64,000 nt of DNA, taken from assembly GCF_000143535.2 (NCBI RefSeq), contig NC_037316.1, positions 1,798,001 to 1,862,000 of the forward strand. The letters are read 5' to 3'. The notes below the pieces were generated by a model. That model ran no database searches and had not been told where the DNA came from. It saw only the letters and a list, made by a program, of their open reading frames with translations. A program made the translations under genes and the position numbers. This DNA is from Botrytis cinerea B05.10. Its lineage: Eukaryota; Ascomycota; Leotiomycetes; Helotiales; Sclerotiniaceae. Shown here piece after piece: positions 45,051 through 58,169 of this stretch; the stretch's first letter is position 1; every line of letters begins with the position of its first letter.

Positions 45051-46860
45051 ATGTCGTTTATCACTAAGTATACTATATCACTAAATAAACTATTTTCATC
45101 TCAATTTATACTTTCAAATATAGATTATTCAATAATTCTTGAATCGATTGATTGAAATTATAAAAATTCTGATAATCTAGAGTTTGTAACATTATTTTGA
45201 TAGGTTCTTATATTATAATCTGTTTTTCCATATTTATTATAATATCGATTAGAAAATATTTTCTTGTTAGAATTCCCTTTTTTTTAATACTCTTTATATT
45301 AAACCTAAATATCAATCTCTTATGAAAACAATACATCAAAGCCTTCTATTTAATAAACACTTCTTCTTAATATAATCTGGTTTTTTTCATATATTGATAT
45401 TTATTTAATATTATATTTGTTATTCGAAATATATAATTCTTTGTATTTAAAAATATATTCTTATAAGTCAATCTCCTTATACTTTTAATTAAAATTAATA
45501 TAATTATAAATATAAATATAAAAAAGCATAATTAATAATGAATTATTCAAGATCTTATTAAAGTTAGTTAAGAAAAAGCTTTAATTAAATTTTAAGAGGT
45601 TTGAGAAATCTATTGATTTAAATTGAAAAAAAGAAAGGTAAATATACAAATTCGAATATTTAATTTCGAAGATACAATTTTGAAATCAAATGATATTAAA
45701 TCTGTTTCTCGAAATCTCGATTTTATATTCTAAAAAATGATTAATTCTTTATATAACTTTAAAAACTAAAAAGAATTCAATTTTTAAAACATAATTAATA
45801 TATATTTTAATAAATCTATCAATTTGACCATTATATAAATATTTCAGATTATCAAAACAACCAATATCAATTAACTGAATTAAATAATTTGAATAAAATA
45901 ATAGATTTAAATACATAATATCGTTTCCTTTATAATATATTTGAAAACCTATTGATTTATAGCTTTTATATCTATTTAATATCAATATTCGATATTTATT
46001 CTTTCTCTGATTCTTAATATACTTATTGAAATATTTTAAGCATTCTAAATCTATATTCTTATTTTATTTATTGATTAAATATAGATTTAATAATCTATTT
46101 TATAAGAAGATTGGTTTTAATATATTAATTGAAAAAATAAACCTATCTTCAAACTATTAAAGATAAAAGATTGATTTCACTTTCTCTATTTCTATATATT
46201 ATTATTATAATCCATTCTCAATTATTTAATTATATTGATTTACTTTTATTATATATTTCAATATTAATAACAATCATTACTATGTATATAATCCCCATTA
46301 TAAAGCTGTATGATTGAAATTATAAAAATCATTATTCAAAATATTATATTTTATTTATATATTCATATCCAATCGAAATCATTTTTTAGTAAACTTAAAA
46401 TCTTTATAAAAAGCTTTTTAAAAGTTATAAATATAATTAAAACATATCTTTAATTCAATTTAATATTTTATAAATCAATATATCTAAAGCTTTCTAATAC
46501 ATTTTTTATTTCTCAATCCAAGAATATAATTTGTTATATTTTTTATGTCTTTAATTTTAAATAGAAATCCTCTTTGGTTTATATCAAATATATATTCAAC
46601 AATCATTTTCTCTTTCAATTCTATAATTCTATAACAATTTATTCGAATCCTTATATACGGAGTTAAACTGTCCATTTAATAATTGATTGTTGTATGAAAT
46701 ATTATATAATTAAGCAATCTTTCGAATATTTAGTTTTTTATTTTTTTGAAAATTTTCAATAGTTGAAACTAAATGTGTTTCTTTACTTGTAGATTCCGTA
46801 ATAAATGATTGATAAAATGTGTATTGAATATCGAATAAAATATTAATCATGTAAACTTCA
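45051..46860 (-). mobile_element. Pogo-type transposon, copy 2 (right terminus lost)
   Basis: The left end ATGTCGTTTATCACTAAGTA has TA at 45049-45050. Homology to copy 1 runs to about 46855 (TGATTGATAAAATGTGTATT) and stops before the expected right TIR. It carries the best-preserved transposase remnant of the window. Confidence 0.8.
45250..46675 (-). pseudogene. Transposase pseudogene of pogo/Fot1 type (copy 2, best preserved)
   Basis: The start at 46675 opens a 63-residue frame with ELKEKMIVEYIFDINQRGF, the first helix-turn-helix of CENP-B/Fot1-like transposases (..LEE..I..YI.....RGFP). Further on, NREWIIIIYRN fits the GNREW..VI.. block near 46210. RILILNRYKSYKS fits R.LILDGHxSH with catalytic Asp changed to Asn (GAT to AAT), and YLIQLIDIGCFDNLKYLYNG near 45870 fits LLQPLDVGCFGPLK..YG. 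The C-terminal KEFFL..F segment follows. The first catalytic Asp block is also lost, here with a small deletion. The order of blocks and lengths agree with a 500-residue family member. The product is inactive. Confidence 0.85.
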
Positions 46861-47654
46861 AAAAAAAAAACCCTTCATCGAAATTTATTTTATTTTGAAA
46901 CGGCAAATCTTGAGTTAATTTACTTTAAATATAACATTGAATTCCTTTTAAGTAGAATAGAAAATAAGAGAATTGTATCACCAAAAACCAAATTGATGAC
47001 TTTCATATCATTACAATTGAATTATATTTCTCAATAGACTAGATTTTATCCTGAGTTCTAGTTTTTAATTATAAATTCTTTTTTTTTTAATTGTATTATC
47101 AAGTTTATAACCTCAATCAGTACAATTTTTTTGACTGCTAATATCAAGAGATTCTTTTAAACTACTTAGAATACATTATATAGTTTATTATTTCATGTTA
47201 ATTAAGTTAATATTATAGATTAAACTTGGGATTTTCATTTATATTGCATCTAATTAAAACTTCTATTGAAAATTATATATCATCATTAAATATAGAAAAG
47301 GATACTTTTTTCATGAAAGATTTAGATCAAAAATAATTTGATTTTTCAGATTTTAAAATGTTTTAAAATAATTATTAAAATATAATACCTAACTATAGAC
47401 GGAACTATTTCGTATCTGTATCTGGAGAGTTTTTGAATGAGTACATATAATTTTAATTTGATAAACTTCAAAGTTATATTATAGAATTAATCAAACTTAA
47501 ATTCTATTACAAATCCCATCATATTATAGTAATTTAAATAAGATTGAAAATACATGAAATGTTAGATTTCTCAAATAAAAAGTATTCAAATATATACTAC
47601 CAGATCTACAACATGAAAGAAAATAATTCGAATTAAAATCCATATAACTTCTAA
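46861..47654. other. AT-rich interval, no gene
   Basis: Nothing recognised. Confidence 0.35.
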
Positions 47655-47656
47655 TA

Positions 47657-49341
47657 ACATAACTTATGGTGAGCCAGGTTATATAAAGAATCAGATCACA
47701 TTTAGCCTATCATTAATTTCAAACCCCAATAGATTTTGCTATATATATTGAGTCGCTTTTTACACCTTTTCAATTTGAAAAAAATATATAGAATACTATT
47801 GTTATATTTCAATTAAAGAAATTTAAATCAATTAAAAGGATTATGAAGTATTTTGAAATTTCTAAATCAATTTTTATAATTAGAATTATTAAAAGGAAAT
47901 CATATATTCAATTCTTTGAAATAATTCAAATTCTTTCAAATACAAAAGAAAATATTCTTATATAATAGATTTCATAATTTATTATTATTGGATTCTCTAT
48001 TATATCTATATTGATAGAGGAAATAATCAACGAAATTCATCTTCAATATATTCAAATTTTTTCATTTCGAATTTTTGCTTTAATAGAAATTCCAAAAACA
48101 ATATTCAAAATTTAAAATATATCATTTATATCAATTAGAATCTAATCAAATCAAAAAAACAATTCCAAAAAATGTTCAAATTTTATTTGATATATTTCAT
48201 ATATATCTTATTAAACAAAAGTATAAATTAAATGATATATATAATATAAACAAAATCAAATTTGAAACTGGAAGTATTCAAAATATATATATTATAATTA
48301 TTTTCAAAATTCAAAATATGATTTCTATATAAATTTTAAAGAATATATTTCAAAACGAATAATTCTTTATTAATATAAATAAATGAATTTCAAATAATTA
48401 TAAATTAAAATACTTAAAAAGTATTGAATAATCGATTTCGACTTTTGATTTTAAATAATTATTCAAATTATATTAGAAATAGTCTCATTACTTTTTATAT
48501 AAAAGAGAATATTAATTTATTTACATCACCTTTTTATTCTTCTTATTTATTTTAATCGTTTAATATTACAATATATAAACTAATAAAACAATATTAAATT
48601 TGAAAAGTTGATCGATATTCTCAAATTAGTATAAAACAAATTCAATAAATTAAATAAATGAAACTCTTTCAAAATATTAAAAAAAGTATTTAATTTTATC
48701 AATATTAAAGTCAATTAAAGAGAAACTAATTTAATATTCCTTACTTTATTAAAAATATTTAATTCATTATCATTTAATTCCTTTTAACAATCTTCTATTT
48801 TATCAATAAGAATCTTTAATTGAGATTTAGATTTGTTTATATTCAAAAGCTCTTTTCCAAATAGAATAAAGCTAAGATAATCAAATTAGACCTTTAATAA
48901 AGTTTTAATAAATAATGATTTTCTTATATTATTAATTTGTCGATATATTAAAAAGAGTAATTAGATTTATAGAATCTCAAAATAGTAAAATAGTTCTATT
49001 TCGAAAACAATTCATTGATATTCAAAAACTAATTGAGATTTAAAAAAAGAAAATTAAAAACAAAAGAATCAAATCATAAAATCAATTTATGTTTAGTATT
49101 AAGGAAATACCAAAAATAATATATAAAGCAAAAAAAAAAAGAGAAAAAATTATAAGAATGATTATGCAAACACTCAATTGAAAAACCAAAAGAAGAGATT
49201 GAAAAAGAAGAGCTAAAAAATAACTCAAATAATTCAAAATTGGAATTGAATGAATATATAACTTATAGAATAAGATTATATAAAGAGAATTGAATTTTGT
49301 AATCCGGTTTCTCATATGACCCGGTTCACTATGAGTTACAT
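47657..49341 (-). mobile_element. TIR transposon family E, copy 1 (1685 bp)
   Basis: The inverted ends ACATAACTTATGGTGAGCC and ATGTAACTCATAGTGAACC continue about 45 bp, with TA at 47655-47656 and 49342-49343. At the right end GAACCGGGTCATATGAG is followed by AAACCGG, a 17-bp doubled site as in the pogo family. A TTATATAATC box inside the right end suggests minus-strand transcription, but no transposase motif survives that I can read. A second copy starts at 62448 in the opposite orientation. Confidence 0.8.
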
Positions 49342-49343
49342 TA

Positions 49344-51962
49344 TTATAAAAAAAAATTCAAATATTTTCTTAAGAAAATGATCTTAATTAATATTCTCAA
49401 TTGTTACTTAATGATTTGGCAAAAGAATTGTGAGTACCTAGGTATGTACTTTAATTGTAATCATAATAATGAAATTTTATGAAGATATAATAAATCTTTC
49501 GAACCAATTTTTTTTTTGAAAAGATTAGATATAGTACTGTTAAAAATTCAAAGGATTTAATGGAAATGAATTATATTAAAGTTTGGATTTTGAATGTTTA
49601 ATAAATAATAGTTAAATATGAGTTTTGTACCTACATTGGTAGATAATATAAAAGTTTGATTTATATCCGATTTTTTTCTACCAATTTATGATTTATGAGA
49701 AAAAGAACGGGCTAGAAAATGTTATTAATTCTTGAGTATTAATTATTATTATGTTTCAAATTTCAAGAGTTTGAAAATACTATGATTGATTGGGTATATA
49801 AAACAGTAAATTTTCTACTTATTTTTTCATCATAATTTTCGTGATTTGTTTTAATTTAAATATAGAAGTAATGTTTTTCTAGAATAATTAAATTATGAAA
49901 ATTGGAATATTTATTCAAAACATTTTTCATGTATTTATAGAACAAAGATTATCAATAAGGTCGAAAATAATACTTTTGGATTTTTTTGCAATTGAAGATC
50001 TTAGTCTTCATTAAATCCTAAGTACTTATGTATTATATTAAATAGAATTGATTTTACAGAATCTGAAATTTTATTACAATTTTATCAATCTTTTATAATT
50101 ACATTTGAATTCAAACTCTGAGGTTTTTATATATGAAATATAATAGATAATACCAGTGTAATATTTAAGTATGGAAACAGATAAATTAAAATTACAATTC
50201 TTTTTAGGTCAATGAAGATTTTTCAATCTTAGTACAAGAAATAAAACTTTGTTCTTAGTTCTCCTAGGAATACTTTTCTTAATAATTACTAATAAATTTA
50301 TCCTCATAATTGGATATTCATAAAAATAAAAAAAGGCGGTTAAACATTTTCATATAATTATTTATTTCTACGTATCATTAATTTTCTCTGTAAATAATTA
50401 CCAATAAAAGCTTTCACAGCTAATTAAAAACAATATATTGATATTTAAATAAAAATATTTCCTTCCAAACGAATTGAATTACCTAATATTATGTTTTATA
50501 TTAATATTTAATCTTATAAAATCTTTATTTAAAACTAAATCAAATTTCCAAGGTTTGTGATAATAATAATACCAATAAACTGAATTAAAAGAAGTAATTA
50601 AAATACATTCGGGAACATTTTTATAGATTTACTTAAAACTTTATCTAAAATTGTCTTCGTAGATACAACCATATATACCTTAATACGTTTAGTTTCAACT
50701 CTTTTTTTGGATCTTTAATTCGCAGATTTTAATATTTAAATTCAAGCGAAAATCCCAATTAGACTTTGAAGCAATAAAAAACTTAATTTGAAAACTAAAT
50801 GAATAAGCCTAACTTAAATTTAAATTAATCAATAATAAATGAACAAGCTGAATGAGAAAATATGTGTATAGAAAAAAAATCTAATCATTAAGAGTCCATT
50901 CAACGAAAGCTCAAATAAGAAATGTGAACAATTGTTTTGTTATTCTATTATGATTTTCATTACTTAATTGTTTTATTTTCCACCCAAAAACTCAAATGTA
51001 ATAAGAAGAAAAAGGTCATAGATCTGTCCTTGTGTGGGTATATTATATCAATTTTTTACTCTTATAATAATTCGAATATAATATATACATATGTATAATA
51101 CTTAGTATTAAATATGAAAATTGAAATTTATAAACTGGAAGGTTTCTGAATTGACAGTAAAAAAAAAAGAAAAAAGAAACTTACACATCCATGAATTGAA
51201 TTTTATTGTTATTAGATATTTAATTCATTTCCTATGTTATAGGTCGTTTTTGTTAATTGTTAACTAGCAGCTTTTGTAAATATAGAATCTTATAATTTCG
51301 TTACTTATCTAAGTATCAATAAATTCATTAATTATTCAATATGAGAATAATAAAAACAAAATATTAATATTCACATTTAGTTTTAGAATTCCAAAATCTT
51401 GATATTTTAAAAACAATAATTGAAAAATAACTATTGCAAGAATTATGTTGTTATTGTTGAGCTCATATTCTTCATTATATTATTTTATCGAATGTACAGA
51501 TTCCACTCATATACAATGATGTATATCTTTGATTTATCTATCATTATACTTTCTTTCAAGTAAGATATATTATAATTCTCTAAATACTCAGGTACATTTC
51601 AACAACTTAATTAATATGAAATTCAATTGAAATAGTTCGTTTTGAACTAAAAGTTGTAATATCTTTAATTTTCCCAATCAATAATCAGAACATTATCTAA
51701 AAGCTAGGTGTTGAAAATTAAAAGTTCAAATCTTTCTTTAACTCTCTTTTCTTTTCAAGAGATGGGTTTTAATTGACAAAGCTTGAATATCAAGGAGATA
51801 TTAGTTTTATTTGATTGAATAAGTATTATCCTGATTTAAACTTTATTATATTATAGTAGTATTCTTTATGAAAATCAAATTTCTTAATAATTGATAAAAT
51901 CTTGAAACAAAAACTCAATATTTTAGATTAGTTTTCAAAGTTATATTGAAAATGTATTGTAT
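49344..51962. other. AT-rich interval, no gene
   Basis: No frame of note; GTACCTAGGTATGTAC lies at 49435-49450. Confidence 0.35.
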
Positions 51963-52539
51963 TTTTAAGATTCTTTCTAGAATATAAATTGATTGTTTTA
52001 TTTTACTATTATTTATATTTTAAATAGATCTTTATTTTAAAAATCATGAAAATTCATTATATATATCTAATTAAATATGAATATGAATTGAAATTAATAT
52101 ATTTTTAAATATATTTAAATGATTTCTTTTATTTATTATTATTTTATATTATAAGATTTTTTCTATTGAATATATTATTATAATATAATAAATAGCTTTA
52201 GAATATATTAAAAAGATTATATTTTATTTTCAATAATTTCTATTAAAATATTAAAGTATATAATAAATCTTTATATTTATATATAATTTATATACAAATT
52301 TTGAAATTAATATTCTTTCAGATATTTGTTTAAAAGAATTATAGAAATTTAAAGATTTCTAAATAAATTCAAAGTATTGTGAACTATATACATTTAAAAA
52401 TATCTTAATTTCAATTTATATTTATATTCAATTAGATATATATAATGAGTTTTCATGATTTTTAAAATAAAGATCTATTTAAAATAGAAATAATAGTAAA
52501 ATAAAACAATCAATTCATATTCTAGAAAGAACCTTAAAA
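51963..52539. mobile_element. 577-bp element with 150-bp inverted arms
   Basis: Arms 51963-52110 and 52391-52539 are inverted copies with about nine mismatches by eye (roughly 94% identity), starting TTTTAAGRTTCTTTCTAGAA. The 280-bp loop is AT-only filler. No clear target duplication was seen at the edges. It is probably a foldback-type MITE. The arms are far better matched than other repeats in this old region. Confidence 0.65.
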
Positions 52540-55500
52540 GTTGCGGAAACATGAACACTTTGTGTTTTATGATATTTTCCAAAAAAAAATAGTCTAAATA
52601 AAATCACAAATTTGGATTTTAATCATATAAAAACTTAAAAATCAACACTTTAACATTTCAAATCTCGATTTGAAAAATTCTCACACTTCTTTATGTAAAA
52701 CACCTTTAGGTCATGTTGTATCTTAATGAAAATATCATTAATTCAAAAAGGTAACTTTTCATAATAAAAAGTAACCTAATATCGAAAAGTTATTTAGAAA
52801 AAAGAGTATCAACCTTAACATGAATTTAAAATATAATAATAATAGAAAAATATTATTATTAACCGCATAGAATGATTAATAATATAATAACTATACTTAT
52901 AATTAGCATTCTGTTTAATGAATGTTATTTAAAATCTTTATTAATATTCTTATCTTCATTTACTACATTTATAAGAGTGTAGCGATTTTTTTTTTCAACA
53001 AATTATTCGCATTTATTACAGATTAACATTAATTTGTATCTAGATAATGTCAGAATTTGTCGATTTCTCAAAAATAATTAAAATGAAATAATATAAAACT
53101 GTCTATTGGTTTAGTAACTTTAAAATCTATCTAAAATTGATTAATCAATGAACTAATGATTTTCTTGAAAACTCAATTTCTAATTGAGAGTCATTTTATT
53201 GATAAATAAAAACTCTCTTTATATAATTTAAAGTTTGCAATAATTAACATATTTCAAAATGTGTAATATATTGTTTTTATTTTATATTTGAAATGCAATT
53301 ACTTTGTTTAATGAAAAATATGATTCATGTGTTAAAACATAGACTCAAAATACCCTTGTGCTTATTACAAAATTTAAAATTATTGTATATTTTGTGAAAA
53401 ACAATTCATTTGACTGTAATTACGATATAGATAATAAATATAAGAAAACATTTCTATATGTATATTTTACTGACACCCTTTTATATAAATTTGATTTTTA
53501 TTATTATAATTACTAACATCAATTATCTTTTTTTTTATATAGAAAAACCTTTTATTTATATTTGTTTACATCGGAAATGATCTGTCTTTTTATCTACCTA
53601 GGTATATACAAAATGTACTGAAAATAAGAAAAATCATTATATATGTAAAGTTTTAGCTTTTCCTCATAAATACTTAGTTTTTTTAGGCATTTTATCTATT
53701 TATTCTTTAAAAAGAAATTTTTTAATAAATAATTCTTGGTTTTTGATTTTATAGTATTTTAGTTCGATTGTTCATTTTAGAAAATATTTCGAGCTTATTA
53801 TATGTCGTTTTATGATTAATTTTTATATATAACTATAACTATTATTTGCATAATCCTTTTATTCTATTTAGAATAGATATATATTGATTCCAATAATAAA
53901 AGGCTTGAAATAGTTTGAATCTCTTTTAAAGAAATTCTAAATCTTTTTTTCAAAGTTTTTATAAATCATAAATCCGTAAAATTTCAAAAACCCCTTCTTT
54001 ATACTTAAGAGATTTCTTTATATTGTTTTTCTAATACTGTTTTCTTCTCATTATGTATTGCTTATTCCTCAATTAACAGATCAGTCTTATATCATATAAA
54101 AATGTTAAAAAGATTAATGAAAAAGCAATTCGACCTTTAGATGGTAATAATTCGAAAAAGAAGATTGATATAATCTATAGGTTGCTAGGAATATCAATCA
54201 GTTTTAACTTTATACATTTTAATAAAAGAATTATAGATTTATAAAGGACATTATGTATGGATATTGAATTTTCGTTTTCCCATGATAATCATACATATAT
54301 TACATTTTTATTCATTTGTTTACATGTGTATTAATACTGAAAACAAATGAAACATTTGAATATAAATAATATTTAAATGTAATAATGACTGATAATAGTA
54401 GAAGCTTCAAATTTCAAATTTCTTATTTAATAACATCATTATTAAAATAACATTCAAAATGTAATAATGAACTTATTGTGAAATATAAAGCAATTTCAAC
54501 AATATCAAAGTTAAAAAATTAAAAATATAAATGTGTCTCAAATTTTAGGTATTCTATTTATTTTATATCGATGTATAAGATGTCATTGAAAATAATCATA
54601 TATTTCATAGCTACATTGAATTTAGAATAAGAAATCCTTTCTCTGAATTACTCACAACATTATTATATTTAGTTTGCATTATTGATTTACTATAAATGAA
54701 GAATTTTGAATCTGGATATTTCTTTCTCTTGATAACTGAGATTTAGTAAATTCGATAAATTCAATAGATTCAATAGATTTAAAATATCTTGTATGAAAAG
54801 GATACCAAAAATATAGCACCTACGATTGTATAAATCCTAATTGTTCAATTGTATTTCATCTCAAGAACTATCTATATACAGGGGATTCCCTTTCCCGTTT
54901 TTCATCGTTTCTTCATATTTTATTAATTTAATGCTGGGTTTATTTGTATTGATGAGATTAGTTAATGCTCAATACAGCTTTTCCTTTATTGTTGTATCAG
55001 CTGGATTATTGAGTTTGTTTATTCGAATGATTATTTTTGTTTATTAAGCTTTCATGTTTAATTATGAGTATTTCGTTGGACTTAAAGTAAAGAATAATAT
55101 TGGCAGCAGTATTAATGAATATTAAGTAAGCTAGTGTAGAAGTAACTACGGTGATTTCCTTGAATTTATAAGAACTTAGTAAATTATAAATCAATCTAAA
55201 TATTATAGAAAACAATGCTATACCTCAAAAGACACAAGACGAATGTAATTAGTTTCTTTCTGACTGATTAAAATAAAATTTATATAAATTCAAACATTTT
55301 CAAGCCCTAAATAAAACTCTTGGAACAAAGGAGTTTTACGAAAAGAATATCTCTAAATTATGATGATATTGCTAAATGAAAGATTTGAAATCTTAAATTG
55401 TTTGTTGTAATTTCAAAACTTATTGTTTATATATTTGTTAAACTTGTGATTCTATAAAGTGTACCTATGTAACTAAGAGATAAAAAAAACTATACGATTA

Positions 55501-57673
55501 TTTCTATACTTTAATATTTCAACATTGATTGTCATAATCAAAGTGATAAGTCAATGTTTTAAATATTATTAGAAATAAATTGAATTCTTCGAATATATTA
55601 TCAATCATTCTGCTTAAATATTATAGCTTTCATAAAAAAAATTGAATTTTTTTATAATGTATTACATAAGATTTACAAATGTCTTAATTGATTTTACGAT
55701 GATAAACTCATATATCAATATTCCATATATTGATATTCTAAATACTAAAACTACTAATTAGAATCTAATATATGTATGTATAGATCGCTTTGTTTTTTGG
55801 AACGTTGATGTTCTGATTTCAATTTGAGAATATTAATCTAATTCAAATTTACAAATATGATGATATTCTAATCTCAATTTAACACATTATTATAATCTGA
55901 ATGTTGTAAAAATATAATATATACATCTTATATATATGAACATAATTTTTTTTACTTTCAAAATTGAAAATTTTTATTATTATACCGAAATTCTATATCA
56001 CTAAACTAATTCAAATCGAATTAAGCTTTTTATCTTATAACTCTTAGAAGTAAAATAATAAACCTTTTCGAAATCAAAATATCAATTTTATATTCAAAAC
56101 AAATCGAGACCAAAATAATAATATGAATAAAGAAAAGTAGTAACTAAAATATTAGAAATACTATTTAAAGTAATATTCATTATGTTTTTGATGTTTGAAT
56201 ATCAATTAATAGGATATTACTATATAAAATTATGATTATTGATTTCATACGACTTATTGTGTTTTAAACTACTATTATCTCTTTTTATTTACTTTTGTTT
56301 TTGTTTAACTTTTCAATCTATATTATACCTTATACTGATTATGACTTCTCAGATGTTTAGCAAGATGATCAAGAATTCTTTTTTAAATCTTTGAATAAAT
56401 GTGGAAGTATATGTATTGTGACTTTATTTTTAGTTTTACATAGTTGATAGAACTTTTGTTATGATTCAAATAGAAAACAATTTATATGATGTTGCAATCG
56501 GTTATCATTCTTTTGATAAACTTACTGTTTTTAGATTTTTTTATATAAAGAAGTATCAAAAGTATTAAAGATTTTATAATAATCAATATTTTGATCAAAT
56601 ATTTTGTAATTATAAGTTCAATCTTGGTTTTTATTTGTAAAAGTATTCGAAATATATTTTATAATATATATAGTTAATCAAAGATTCTTTACATTTTGAA
56701 TCCAATAAACATAACTATATGATTATAGAGATTCGTATTTTCTCTATAAGGTCACACAATAATACAACTATAATCAATTATATTTTCATACTTAATGAAA
56801 TTTATATACAAATTAAGAGGAATCTAATTTATTAAAAATCTTTTTCAATATGAAAATAATAACCATATCAATAGAATCATATAAACAAACTTTTTCTATA
56901 AGACTATCTAGTTCCTTATGTTGTTTAATATCTATACAAAAGTAAAATTCGTAAAATGATAAGCAAGAAATATGTTATAATTTTCTATACTTTGAGTTAT
57001 TTGGAATATTATTCCTTGTAGATATATTGATTATTATAATAAATTACTCTCATACTATTGAGAATTTAATACATTCTTTTATACTATTCAAATCGATATG
57101 TATTTATTTTCTTATAACTTAGATCGCACTCTTGATAAGCTAGATTCTGTTGTAGATTCTAACTCCAAATTATAGATTTCGCTCTTAAATCTTAGGTTAT
57201 AGCTGTCAGCTATAGACCCTTGCTTTGAATTATATTATTTATCATTAAATAACTATATTGTTGTCTTTTTGAGATAAAAAGTAATAAAACTCAATTCTTT
57301 TCTAGCATGAATGGCTAGCTTTTAGTATAGAATACATACTACTATTTTTTAAAGCATCTAAAAACATTTTCAAGAAGTCTCAATAATAACTTTTTTTCAG
57401 AAAAAAAATTGAATAATAATTCTAAATTCTAGTTCTATTTCTAGATTTTAATCGTTTTAGATAGCATTTAACTAGAATCAAGATATATTTAGATTTAAAA
57501 ATAAAAATAAAAGTTAGAATAAGGATCTAAGTGATAACTTTAATATTCTACTACTCTACTCCTCTATCATTCTACTATTCTATTATACTCATTTTATCAT
57601 TTAAGCATCTAAAATTTCCATTTTATTTTTTAAATATCTACTTGTTTAATCATTCAATTACTTAACTTTTCAC
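52540..57673. other. Long interval without a recognisable gene
   Basis: Five kb of AT-rich DNA. The only notable parts are TACCTAGGTA at 53595-53604 and a more complex stretch at 54841-55215 (separate entry). Frames elsewhere are short and of background quality. Confidence 0.35.
54841..55215. other. Richer island with hydrophobic frames on both strands
   Basis: The plus frame 54841-55047 (68 residues, TTG start) has two hydrophobic stretches (FFIVSSYFINLMLGLFVLM and IVVSAGLLSLFIRMIIFVY). The minus frame 55215-55006 has another (TSTLAYLIFINTAANIILYF). The sequence is less AT-rich than its surroundings. A membrane-protein exon remnant is possible, but T-rich DNA gives hydrophobic frames by itself. 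I recognise no family. Confidence 0.2.
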
Positions 57674-57675
57674 TA

Positions 57676-58167
57676 ATGTAATTTATCATCAAATGACTCA
57701 TATCATTAAGTGAATCACTTTCATCTTAATTTGTATTTTCAAAATCATATTATTCAACAACAATTAAATCAATTAATGAAAACATTGAAGAATCTAATAA
57801 TCTAAAGTCTATTATATTATTTTAATAAGTTTTTATATTATAATCTATCTTTCTATATTTATTATAATATTAATTAAAAAATAATTTTCTATTAAAATTC
57901 CTTTTTTTTGATACTTATTCTATTAAATTTGAATATCAATTTTTTATTGAAATAATATATCAAAAGTCTTTTATTTAATAAATATTCCTTTTTAATATAA
58001 TCGAGTTTTTTTTTATATTGATATTTATTTAATATTTTATTTGTTATTCAAAGTATATAATTCTTTATATTTAAAAGTATATTCTTATAAACTAATCTTT
58101 TCATATATTTAATTAGAGTTAGTATAGTTTTGAATATAAATATAAAAGAATTTGATTAATAATGCGT
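57676..58167 (-). mobile_element. Pogo-type transposon, copy 4, left part, split by copy 3
   Basis: The left end ATGTAATTTATCATCAAATG has TA at 57674-57675. It aligns with the first 490 bp of copy 1 and breaks exactly at the TA (58168-58169) where copy 3 begins. The other part is not clearly found after 59986. Confidence 0.75.
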
Positions 58168-58169
58168 TA

